Below are positions 1 to 6,409 of a stretch of DNA of 20,013 nt, one piece after another (within the stretch, counting starts at the first letter, position 1; each line of letters opens with the position of its first letter). The notes below the pieces were generated by a model. That model ran no database searches. It was given only the letters and a program-made list of their open reading frames with translations, and was not told where the DNA came from. Source of the DNA: a virus. The stretch lies in the IMG/VR virus record IMGVR_UViG_3300024520_000613, positions 1 to 20,013 of that record; one strand, 5' to 3'. The position numbers and the translations under genes are program-made.

Positions 1-2
1 TC

Positions 3-368
3 AGTTCTGTTGTGGGTGGTGGTGACGATCATCAATGCCACGTAGACACCACCACAGGGCGAGAGTTTGCAGGCAACGGTGTGGACTTTGGCGATCCGAG
101 TGTCCCTCACATCTACGAGTGTGTCTATGACGGCGTGACGGACACTGATCTGGAGTCGATTGTTGACGGGGTTTCTCAGGCAACCAACACTAGCGTAGGA
201 CCAATCGGCAACACCTACTCAGAGCTGTCCATCGGCGCTGCTAACACCGACACCGTGTGGCCGCTGGAGGGCTGGATTGCGGCGTTCTGGCTTAGTGACG
301 CCGAGGAGAGCAGTGGAGACCGGGACACGATTCGGGCGTGTCTCAATACCCGGTTTTCGATTTACTGA
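3..368 (+). CDS. C-terminal end of a lectin-like (concanavalin/LamG-type) protein, partial
   Basis: The reading frame is open to the left edge, so only the last ~121 residues are visible and the true start is outside the window. The GTG at 12 is in frame but has no reason to be preferred. The final ~40 residues read like the last strand and helix of concanavalin-like (LamG-type) domains: an aromatic/hydrophobic strand (GWIAAFWLSDAE) followed by a helix and the ending ACLNTRFSIY. Such domains occur in phage tail fibres, baseplate and other surface proteins and bind carbohydrates. The gene ends in TGATG, shared with the small membrane protein that follows. A tail or receptor-binding role is inferred from family and context only; the domain assignment rests on a short segment. 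Confidence 0.5.
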   Translation, partial: SSVVGGGDDHQCHVDTTTGREFAGNGVDFGDPSVPHIYECVYDGVTDTDLESIVDGVSQATNTSVGPIGNTYSELSIGAANTDTVWPLEGWIAAFWLSDAEESSGDRDTIRACLNTRFSIY

Positions 369-589
369 TGCCGCTAAAGACCACCGCAAAACTCACCCAA
401 GCAGCGCTAGCCTGCGCCCAGCGGACAGAGGCTGACATATCTGGACGCCACGACGGAGACGCGGCCAACAAGGGCGGCACCGCTGGCCTGGCTATCAACC
501 GAGTGCAGTGGGGCTGGTGGTGGTCTCTGCTCATCGCTGGATTCATCGAGGACATCTACCTGACATTTGAGCCAAGGAGGAACGAATGA
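368..589 (+). CDS. Small single-pass membrane protein, unknown function
   Basis: This is a 73-residue protein. I chose the ATG at 368 because it overlaps the preceding stop (TGATG), which suggests translational reinitiation; an in-frame GTG at 338 would add ten residues that overlap the upstream gene more deeply. Residues ~46-66 form one hydrophobic, tryptophan-rich segment (QWGWWWSLLIAGFIEDIYL) preceded by a polar, mildly basic N-terminal half and followed by a short charged tail. Its stop overlaps the ATG of the secreted DUF11 protein, and that gene's ribosome-binding site lies inside it. Size and neighbours (secreted protein, coiled-coil membrane protein, putative glycoside hydrolase) would suit a lysis or membrane accessory protein such as a holin, but nothing in the sequence proves it. 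Confidence 0.55.
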   Translation: MPLKTTAKLTQAALACAQRTEADISGRHDGDAANKGGTAGLAINRVQWGWWWSLLIAGFIEDIYLTFEPRRNE

Positions 590-1374
590 GAACCACACTT
601 TGCTTGCTGACCGCGTTGCTGCTGTGCGCGTCAGCGCAGGCGCAGTACATACCGGGCGGGCCGATTTCGGTGCAGATCCCGGTCACCAACGCTGGCCCAG
701 ACGGGCCTGCCGACGCGACAGTGGCGGTGACGTTTCCGCCTGAGATGACCCTGGTCACCTGGACGTGTTCAGCACTGCCGCCAGCCGGGTGTACCGGTGG
801 CAGCGGTGACATCCTCGACATGGCAGTCATCCCCAACGGGGTCACCATCACCTACGACGTCGACGCGGTGATCGCCATCGGCGCGAGCGGCAACATTCTC
901 ATCGGCTACGACGTCACGCTCACCACACCCGTCGCCATCGACCCCGATCTTGGCAACAACTCGACCACGACGTCGACCACGATCACGATCCCGCCAGTGA
1001 TGGATCTCCAGATGGGCACTCCGATCATCACCGCAGCAGCCAGTGCCTCGATGCACTACTTCGACCTGTGGACCAACGACAGTGTGAATGCTCAGCTCGG
1101 CATCTGCGACATCGACGCCTGCCCCGAGGACCAGCGGGCAAGTATCGTCCAGCGCGTCAACGAGTCGTGTAAGGCACCGGGCAATACCATCGGCGACACG
1201 GGCCTGGCCTCAAGCTGCAAGATCGCCCTCATGGCCGAGAGCTGTACCATGTGCGCGGGCGGCGGTCAGGGTGGTGCGTTCCCGTTCCAGTATAGTCGCA
1301 TCAACGTCTGCGACCCGGTGTACGTCAACGGTGCGATCTGCCCCAACGGCGGATCACTGGAGTTCGGCACGTAG
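586..1374 (+). CDS. Secreted cysteine-rich protein with a DUF11-type beta-sandwich domain
   Basis: This is a 262-residue protein with a strong start: AAGGAGG at 574-580, five bases before the ATG. Residues 1-19 are a classical Sec signal peptide (basic MR, a leucine-rich core, ASAQA as signal peptidase I site), so the product should be exported. There is no proper lipobox: the residue before Cys14 is Leu. Residues ~28-135 match the DUF11 (conserved repeat, Ig-like) pattern: VTNAGPDGPADATVAVTF, PPEMTLV, and the ending DPDLGNNSTTTSTT. Residues ~140-262 are unrecognised and cysteine-rich; the mature protein has ten cysteines (C61, C69, C174, C179, C195, C211, C220, C223, C242, C252), consistent with disulfide bonds in an oxidising compartment. 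DUF11 domains are common in bacterial surface proteins. A phage gene for an exported one suggests action on the host envelope, but the function is unknown. Confidence 0.75.
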   Translation: MRTTLCLLTALLLCASAQAQYIPGGPISVQIPVTNAGPDGPADATVAVTFPPEMTLVTWTCSALPPAGCTGGSGDILDMAVIPNGVTITYDVDAVIAIGASGNILIGYDVTLTTPVAIDPDLGNNSTTTSTTITIPPVMDLQMGTPIITAAASASMHYFDLWTNDSVNAQLGICDIDACPEDQRASIVQRVNESCKAPGNTIGDTGLASSCKIALMAESCTMCAGGGQGGAFPFQYSRINVCDPVYVNGAICPNGGSLEFGT

Positions 1375-1430
1375 GTTCTGACCAGTGTGTAAGCCACCAG
1401 ACGGCGGGAGTCTGAACGAGGAGGTGAGGC

Positions 1431-1502
1431 ATGAGTGTGACGAGTGTGAGAACGGAGACGATCGCCGTCACAGCCCACGACCGACCACGGGGCTGGGCAT
1501 GA
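1431..1502 (+). CDS. 23-codon ORF with a near-perfect ribosome-binding site, possible leader peptide
   Basis: A very short ORF (MSVTSVRTETIAVTAHDR..., 23 residues) begins at an ATG preceded by AGGAGGTGA at 1419-1427, with GGAGG six bases from the start. This is one of the best ribosome-binding sites in the window. Its TGA stop overlaps the ATG of the next gene (ATGA at 1499-1502). The downstream gene has no clear ribosome-binding site of its own, so this ORF probably feeds ribosomes into it by coupling. The peptide has no recognisable domain and may have no function beyond that. Alternatively, the region belongs to an N-terminally longer version of the downstream gene from the GTG at 1385, which I think less likely because its codon content is poor. 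Confidence 0.45.
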   Translation: MSVTSVRTETIAVTAHDRPRGWA

Positions 1503-1879
1503 ACGGCAGGGCGGTGGCTGTCCTGTCGTTCCTTCTTGGGGCTGGTTCGTTCTTTCTGATCTGGGTGTTCTCGCCTATCAGCGAGGTCAAGCAGAAGGCT
1601 GGCGAGCAGGGGGTGACGCTGGAGTTTCTAGCCAGGGGTCAGGCGACGTTGTTGGAGACCGAAAAGGCCCACGTCGAGCTGTTGAGTAGCATTGGCCTGG
1701 TCGACGCCGACCACAAGCTGCGGATCGAGATTCTGGAGAAGTTCGCAGCCGGACACGCGGCCGACAGTTGCGAGACGACCATGTGCAACGAGATGCGAGC
1801 CAACATCGCATTCTTGAACGAGCGTGTGGCCGAGTTCCACGGTGCAGTCCGACGACCGGTGACGGAGCCCAGTGGATGA
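1499..1879 (+). CDS. Membrane-anchored coiled-coil protein (i-spanin-like architecture)
   Basis: This is a 126-residue protein. I chose the ATG at 1499 because it overlaps the stop of the short ORF before it (ATGA) and begins just before a membrane segment. Residues ~5-26 (AVAVLSFLLGAGSFFLIWVF) form one N-terminal transmembrane helix. The remainder is charged and helical (EVKQKAGEQG..., LETEKAHVELLSSIGL..., EMRANIAFLNERVAEF) with a CETTMC pair near residue 95. The layout of a short cytoplasmic start, one membrane helix and a long soluble helix is that of inner-membrane spanins and of some phage membrane structural proteins. The next gene, a putative glycoside hydrolase, starts within its stop codon. 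No outer-membrane spanin partner is visible, so the lysis assignment is only a suggestion. Confidence 0.5.
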   Translation: MNGRAVAVLSFLLGAGSFFLIWVFSPISEVKQKAGEQGVTLEFLARGQATLLETEKAHVELLSSIGLVDADHKLRIEILEKFAAGHAADSCETTMCNEMRANIAFLNERVAEFHGAVRRPVTEPSG

Positions 1880-2910
1880 TCCGCATTACCGATCTCACCA
1901 ACAACGACTGGGGGCTAGCCCTTTACCGGTGCTACCTGACCGGCGATGTGACCGAGCTGCTGGAGATGAAGGCCGAAGTGGAGGGGCGCGGCTACCGGTT
2001 CTCGCAGCGCATCATCATCGACGCCAGCGAAGGTCTCGACCGGCCTATGTTCCTGTTCTGGGGCGGGCACCCGTGGCTGGACGCACCGATCGACCCGGGG
2101 TTTACACCGCGCTGGGCGATGGACAAGTGCGTCGAGCTGGGCATCTACATACTGCCGGTCGTCTCTACCTTCCACCCGGCCAAGTCCGGCGAGTACAACG
2201 ACGATCGACACGACGTCGCACAGTCGGTGATCAATGCTCTCTGGACCGCCATCATCAGCGGGTGGGGTCTGTGGATCGTCGCCTGTCAGGTCGACAACGA
2301 ACCCTACACTGGCGGCGACGCGTACCCCAGAGATGAGTACGAGAGACGGGTGCGGCGTGAGGCCGCCCATATTCAGGCGCTTGGTCTCAAAGTCATTGCT
2401 ACCAAGTTCAGCGGCGCTGGTGTCAGCCGTGACGAGCACATGGCGATCGGCGGCATCACGCATGAGTTCCCGCCGCTCTACGGCACCAAGACCATCACCG
2501 AGGCGTGGGAGCGGCCCGGTGTCAAGGACGGCTACGTCAGGTACACCGAGTGGGCGCTCGACCATGAGTCGCTGTGGCTGATCGGCTACAACTTCGGTTC
2601 CAAGTTCATCAAGCGTAAGCTCAGGTGGGGTGAAGGCTGGTACGAGACATTCCTGTGGGACGAGCGCGACCTGACGCCCAAGGGCGCAAAGGTGCTCGAC
2701 ATGCTAGGGGCAGTAGCAGACCCGCCACCACCGCCACCACCCGACCCGGTCGACGCGGCGTATGTCCTGGTCAATGACGTGCTGGTCGAGTGTGACATCC
2801 ACGACGACATGCACGTCCGAGGGTCAGAGCGCAAACAGTTCCGAGAGAAGATACGAGGTCCTCTAAAACAGGTGCGACAGCTCCTCAAGCACCCTACAGG
2901 TGGTAGCTAG
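1876..2910 (+). CDS. Putative TIM-barrel glycoside hydrolase with Pro-rich linker and C-terminal helical domain
   Basis: This is a 344-residue protein whose ATG at 1876 overlaps the previous TGA (ATGA). Longer in-frame extensions would overlap the upstream gene deeply. Residues ~1-280 show alternating beta/alpha character with aromatic-rich loops (FLFWGGHPW, GIYILPVVSTFHP, GLWIVACQVDNEPY). The NEP at 141-143 matches the acid/base motif of clan GH-A glycoside hydrolases, which places Glu142 as a candidate catalytic acid; a nucleophile could be Glu197 (HEFPP) or Glu209 (ITEAW). A run of seven prolines at ~283-289 links to a ~50-residue basic helical tail that may bind or anchor. No signal peptide is visible. 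It could act as a wall- or polysaccharide-degrading enzyme in lysis or on the virion. The family-level call is inferred from fold-like patterns and one motif. Confidence 0.45.
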   Translation: MIRITDLTNNDWGLALYRCYLTGDVTELLEMKAEVEGRGYRFSQRIIIDASEGLDRPMFLFWGGHPWLDAPIDPGFTPRWAMDKCVELGIYILPVVSTFHPAKSGEYNDDRHDVAQSVINALWTAIISGWGLWIVACQVDNEPYTGGDAYPRDEYERRVRREAAHIQALGLKVIATKFSGAGVSRDEHMAIGGITHEFPPLYGTKTITEAWERPGVKDGYVRYTEWALDHESLWLIGYNFGSKFIKRKLRWGEGWYETFLWDERDLTPKGAKVLDMLGAVADPPPPPPPDPVDAAYVLVNDVLVECDIHDDMHVRGSERKQFREKIRGPLKQVRQLLKHPTGGS

Positions 2911-3019
2911 CTTGACAGTTAGATACCACATATGGTGGACTTGCCCACAGGAGAGCGCCAGTGGTCCTGGTGGCATCAAGGGCCTACGAGGCGGACCCGG
3001 AGCGCCGAGGTACTAGCTG
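2911..3019 (+). promoter_or_regulatory. Longest intergenic gap; candidate promoter and inverted repeat ahead of the head genes
   Basis: At 109 bases this is the longest non-coding stretch in the window. It begins with an exact TTGACA (2912-2917). No ideal -10 hexamer lies at 17 bases; TGGACT at 2936-2941 (18-base spacing) and TATGGT at 2931-2936 (13-base spacing) are both imperfect. A 6-base inverted repeat, GTGGTA (2900-2905) and TACCAC (2924-2929), brackets the -35-like box, and the palindrome AGCTAGCT lies at 2905-2912. The position, directly before the portal gene and after a closely packed group, would suit a late promoter or operator. No uridine-rich terminator is seen. Confidence 0.25.
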
Positions 3020-4525
3020 ATGGCGCTACCCGTGACAACTCCCACCAACGGACGCGGCAGACTACGTCGCGGACTCCACGCGTTGTCACTAGCGCTCGAC
3101 CGCTACAACATGCGGACCCAGGCAGGGCTCACGTACGGCACCGACCGGGACCTGTACGCCACCCTTGGCTACAAGACAAAACTAGAGCCCAAGGACTACC
3201 GAGAGAGATACGAGCGGGGGGGTATCACCGAGCGCATCGTCGAGGCGTACCCGGGCGGCACATGGTCGGGCGGCGCTACCATTGTCGAGGACCCCAAGCC
3301 GGACGTCGACACACCTTTTGAGCTGGCCGTCGTCGAGCTGTTCAAGCGACTAGATGTGTGGTCGATCGTTCAGCGAGCGGACATACTCGCCGGGTTAGGT
3401 AGATATTCAGTGCTGCTGATCGGTGAGGCTGGAAAGCTCAACACCGAGCTGAAACGGGTCACGTCGGCCGACAAGGTACTGTACCTAACCCCGTACAGCG
3501 AGGAGTTTGCAAAAATCGAGAAGTCGGTCTCATCGACGTCAGATCCGAGGTTTGGTCTACCCGAGCTGTACACGCTGACGTTCGGCGATACCAAGCTCAA
3601 CCGCAAGGTCCACCACAGCCGGGTCATTCATGTGGCCGAGGGGTTGCTTACTAACGATGTCATGGGCAAGCCGCGACTGCGGGCGGTGTGGAACTACCTG
3701 GACGACCTGGAGAAGATCGTAGGCGGTGGCAGTGAGGCCGCATGGAAGAGAGCCGACCCAGGTATCCAAGCCGACCTGGACCCGGACGTCGAGATGGACA
3801 CCGACGACGAGGCCGCGCTAGAGGACGAGATCGACGAGTACATGCACGGTCTGCGCAGATTCATGCGGACTCGGGGTGTCAACCTCAACATGCTACAGAC
3901 TCAGGTGGCAGCGTTCGGCGGCAACGCGACGGCCGTGTTGCAGCTTATCAGTGCTACCACCGGCATACCTCATCGTATACTCACCGGGTCGGAACGGGGC
4001 GAGCTGGCCAGTACCCAGGACCGCAACAACTGGAACGACCGCATCACCGAGCGGCGACGTGACTTTGCGATACCGCTAGTGTCGGCGCTGATCGACAAGC
4101 TCATCGCCATAAATGCTCTACCCGAGCCCAGCGAGTACGAGGTGACGTGGCCCGAGATCGAGGAGCTGGACGAGTCGGAGAAAGCGACCGTCACCGCTAC
4201 CTTGGCCGGGGCCAACCAGAAACAGAAGGCCGCCGAGGGCGTGATCATCGTCACCGGCAACGAGATACGAGAGTCGGTGCTAGGACTAGAGCCGCTGGCC
4301 GAGGTGGTGGATGACGCCGACGACGCGCTGCCCGAGGACGACGAGGACCCGGACGAGATAGATACTGACGATACTGACGACACCACCGACATGCGGGCTG
4401 ACCGCGACCCGAGCGAGATAGGCGCGGTTCAGCGAGTCGCCGACAAGCACCGACTCAAGGTAGCGCGTAGCTTCGTGTCTCACTGGGACGAGGTGGCTGA
4501 GGTCCTGGGCGAAAAAAAAAACTAG
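3020..4525 (+). CDS. Portal protein (DUF1073 / Phage_portal_3 type)
   Basis: This is a 501-residue protein. Portals form the dodecameric ring at one capsid vertex through which DNA is packaged and ejected, and to which the tail attaches. The N-terminal half matches DUF1073-type portals (GGITERIVEAYPGGTWSGG, DVWSIVQRADILAGLGRYSVLLIG, the strand pattern YLTPYSEEFAKI). A later segment, TGIPHRILTGSERGELASTQDRNNW, is a strong portal signature. Residues ~430-457 are extremely acidic (Asp/Glu/Thr repeats), followed by a short basic C-terminal end. An in-frame TAG lies just upstream of the ATG at 3020; the ribosome-binding site (GAGG at 3007-3010) is weak. The gene ends in a run of ten A residues directly before its TAG, and the MuF gene starts 11 bases on. 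Pfam relates this family to the N-terminal part of Acb1, but that is no evidence for anti-CBASS activity here. Confidence 0.88.
   Translation: MALPVTTPTNGRGRLRRGLHALSLALDRYNMRTQAGLTYGTDRDLYATLGYKTKLEPKDYRERYERGGITERIVEAYPGGTWSGGATIVEDPKPDVDTPFELAVVELFKRLDVWSIVQRADILAGLGRYSVLLIGEAGKLNTELKRVTSADKVLYLTPYSEEFAKIEKSVSSTSDPRFGLPELYTLTFGDTKLNRKVHHSRVIHVAEGLLTNDVMGKPRLRAVWNYLDDLEKIVGGGSEAAWKRADPGIQADLDPDVEMDTDDEAALEDEIDEYMHGLRRFMRTRGVNLNMLQTQVAAFGGNATAVLQLISATTGIPHRILTGSERGELASTQDRNNWNDRITERRRDFAIPLVSALIDKLIAINALPEPSEYEVTWPEIEELDESEKATVTATLAGANQKQKAAEGVIIVTGNEIRESVLGLEPLAEVVDDADDALPEDDEDPDEIDTDDTDDTTDMRADRDPSEIGAVQRVADKHRLKVARSFVSHWDEVAEVLGEKKN
4512..4521 (+). promoter_or_regulatory. A10 homopolymer at the portal stop: possible slippage or -1 frameshift site into MuF
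   Basis: Ten consecutive A residues sit in the last codons of the portal gene, just before its TAG (4523-4525). A -1 shift, or one inserted A in the transcript, reads on as AAA CTA GAG CTG ATA CGA ATG without a stop, straight into the MuF gene, whose frame this is. The MuF ATG lacks a good ribosome-binding site. This could be programmed slippage, plain coupling across a short gap, or a sequencing error in the homopolymer. Confidence 0.4.
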
Positions 4526-4536
4526 AGCTGATACGA

Positions 4537-6369
4537 ATGGTTGAGCACAACAACAGCATGGGAATTGCCCGGGTCGTGCTCGGTGCCGTAGAGGCTGCCG
4601 AGGTTGACTTCGACGGGCTAGTTGCCGACCAGTTGCTGTCGACACTGGACGACGGCGGCATCGCCTCGCTGGGTGTAGTGAGGGGCAGGGGCTCGTGGAC
4701 TCCCGAGGGTGAGACGCTGAAAACAGCACGGCTGTCGGCACCGATCAGATCAGCTCAGTTTCACCCGACGTTCAACACCGTCAATCCCCGGTCCGTCGAG
4801 TGGGCTAGTCGCCGATCGGCGGCACTCATTCGTGAGGTATCGGCTGAGACCAGAGCCGGTGTACGCGCCATGATCGCTGCCGGTATGGTCGAGGGCATAC
4901 CACCGCGTCGACTGATCAACCTGATCGTACGTACAGTGGGACTACGGACTGACCAGGTGCGTGCGGCAGTCAACCTGTCAGCACGTCTAGCCGCAGCAAA
5001 GCCCGGGCAGATAGTCAAAGCAGGCGCACTCAAGCTCAAGGTCCCCAAGTCCGGCGCGAGCAAGTCGTGGATCAGCGCTCGACAACGCCAGTACATGGCG
5101 CGGCTACGTAGACAACGAGCCCTACTCATTGGCCGTACCGAGACGATGCACTCGGCCAACGAGGGCCAGCGACAGCTCTGGTTGCAGTCACGCGATAGGG
5201 GCGACCTGCCGTCGAGCGCCAAGCGTGAGTGGATCGTCACCCCCGACGAGAGACTGCGCGAGAAACACGCCGCGATGATCGGCCAGGTAGTCGGTATCGA
5301 GGAGTCATTTGTAGACCCCGAGGGCGGTGAGATCGAGCCTGGTGAGGAGCCCCACTGCCGCTGCGGTCAGGGCATCGCCAGCGACGCGTCGGTAGCTCGG
5401 TCGCAGTCCCAGCTACACGTAGGCCGCGAGACCAAGCGACTGGTCGGTGACGCGGCCATGACGGGTAAGCAGCTCGGACCGGCTGACATATTCAATTCGC
5501 TGCGCCGGTCGGAACAAAAGAAAATCAACGGGTACATAGAGCGTGCTGCTGCCAACGAGGCCGAGTACAAGACGATCATCGAGTCAGCAGCCAAGCGGCT
5601 GAAAATGACCACCGGAGATTTTCTTGATCCGCAACCTGGCAAGTACTTTTTCGGTCCTCTCAAGCAGGCCGACCGCATCGCTGAGAAAGCCATCATTGAC
5701 TACAAGGGAGCACTCAACGAGGTCAGCGACGTGCTGCGTATGACCTACATGGTACGTGATCCCGACGACGCGATGAGGCTGTACAGACTGCTCGACGACA
5801 TCGACGACCCGGTCGGACTCAAGAATCGAATGCTGGAGCCCGGCATGGGCGGGTACCGAGACGTGATATTCAAGGTCACTCTCAAGGACGGCATGAGAGC
5901 CGAGGTACAGATCAACACTCGGTCGATGCTGGTTGCCAAGGAGGGGCCCGGTCACAAAATCTACGAGCGCATGAGAGTGTTGCGAGACGACAGCGCCGAG
6001 TGGGCCGCGCTCAACAAAGAGTCCGAGGAGCTGTACGGCAGGGCATGGGCCGAGGTGTGCCGAGAGTTTCCGCAGTTCGCTGGCTGCAAGGCGATTACGG
6101 TAGGCGGCGAGTCGTACCGACATGCTGCCAGCGCACCCCTCTACTACCTCAAGGAGTCCGACATTCTCTATCGTCGCGAGGACGGCGACCCGGTGCGAAT
6201 GCCCGACCAGGTGCTATGGCCGACCGGGTGGGCTCCGCTCATCGGGCAGTTGTCAATCTCACCATACGCTCACCCACACCTACTACCCGAGGGTCAGCCG
6301 ACGGCGGTGCTGACCCGCTACTACTCACCAAGCTGTCGCGCATCACAGTGGACGAAGCGGTCAGCATAG
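4537..6369 (+). CDS. MuF-like head morphogenesis protein fused to a RelA/SpoT-like nucleotidyltransferase domain
   Basis: This is a 610-residue protein with two recognisable parts. Residues ~85-280 are a MuF (SPP1 gp7-like) domain: TETMHSANEGQRQLWLQ, EWIVTPDERLREKHAAMIGQ and the closing EEPHCRCGQ, a minor capsid protein of the head interior that contacts the portal. Residues ~325-520 resemble RelA/SpoT synthetase domains: a basic helix (GPLKQADRIAEKAII), Asp398 in EVSDVLRMTYMV (metal-binding position), GGYRDVIFKV (438-447), the EVQINTR signature with Glu456 and Gln458, and GHKIYE (472-477). Known family members make (p)ppGpp or, in toxic variants, pyrophosphorylate nucleotides or tRNA. MuF proteins with C-terminal toxin domains are a described class in phages. 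The last ~90 residues are unrecognised and may be affected by a frameshift near the end. Confidence 0.8.
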   Translation: MVEHNNSMGIARVVLGAVEAAEVDFDGLVADQLLSTLDDGGIASLGVVRGRGSWTPEGETLKTARLSAPIRSAQFHPTFNTVNPRSVEWASRRSAALIREVSAETRAGVRAMIAAGMVEGIPPRRLINLIVRTVGLRTDQVRAAVNLSARLAAAKPGQIVKAGALKLKVPKSGASKSWISARQRQYMARLRRQRALLIGRTETMHSANEGQRQLWLQSRDRGDLPSSAKREWIVTPDERLREKHAAMIGQVVGIEESFVDPEGGEIEPGEEPHCRCGQGIASDASVARSQSQLHVGRETKRLVGDAAMTGKQLGPADIFNSLRRSEQKKINGYIERAAANEAEYKTIIESAAKRLKMTTGDFLDPQPGKYFFGPLKQADRIAEKAIIDYKGALNEVSDVLRMTYMVRDPDDAMRLYRLLDDIDDPVGLKNRMLEPGMGGYRDVIFKVTLKDGMRAEVQINTRSMLVAKEGPGHKIYERMRVLRDDSAEWAALNKESEELYGRAWAEVCREFPQFAGCKAITVGGESYRHAASAPLYYLKESDILYRREDGDPVRMPDQVLWPTGWAPLIGQLSISPYAHPHLLPEGQPTAVLTRYYSPSCRASQWTKRSA

Positions 6370-6404
6370 CTACTGGCAGAGGACTGCCTACCGACAAGTG
6401 GTAA
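6216..6404 (+). CDS. Overlapping 62-residue ORF, or alternative-frame C-terminus of the MuF fusion
   Basis: In the -1 frame relative to the MuF gene, an ATG at 6216 opens 62 codons that run 35 bases past the MuF stop and end just before the protease gene. The last third (LLTKLSRITVDEAVSIATGRG...) looks like genuine protein, with a good share of G/C-ending codons, whereas the last ~15 residues of the MuF frame (YYSPSCRASQWTKRSA) do not. Upstream of ~6200 the same frame is arginine-rich shadow. It is therefore either a small overlapping gene with a poor ribosome-binding site, or the real C-terminus of MuF reached by a -1 frameshift or lost by an indel somewhere in ~6250-6330. I cannot decide between these. 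Confidence 0.35.
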   Translation: MADRVGSAHRAVVNLTIRSPTPTTRGSADGGADPLLLTKLSRITVDEAVSIATGRGLPTDKW

Positions 6405-6409
6405 AACAC

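Noticed and set aside
586-645. Lipoprotein signal peptide with Cys14 as lipidation site
   Set aside because: The residue before the cysteine is Leu, not Gly/Ala/Ser, whereas ASAQA is a good signal peptidase I site.
1915-2565. 216-codon minus-strand frame
   Set aside because: Antisense to the putative glycoside hydrolase gene, with no start signal and atypical composition.
2932-3321. 129-codon plus-strand frame starting before the portal gene
   Set aside because: Most of it overlaps the portal in another frame and is Arg/His/Gln-rich as shadows are; only ~30 codons are unique and no ribosome-binding site precedes it.
3020-4525. Portal read as an anti-CBASS (Acb1-like) protein
   Set aside because: The family name in Pfam reflects a shared N-terminal region. 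The portal signatures, length and neighbours indicate a structural portal.
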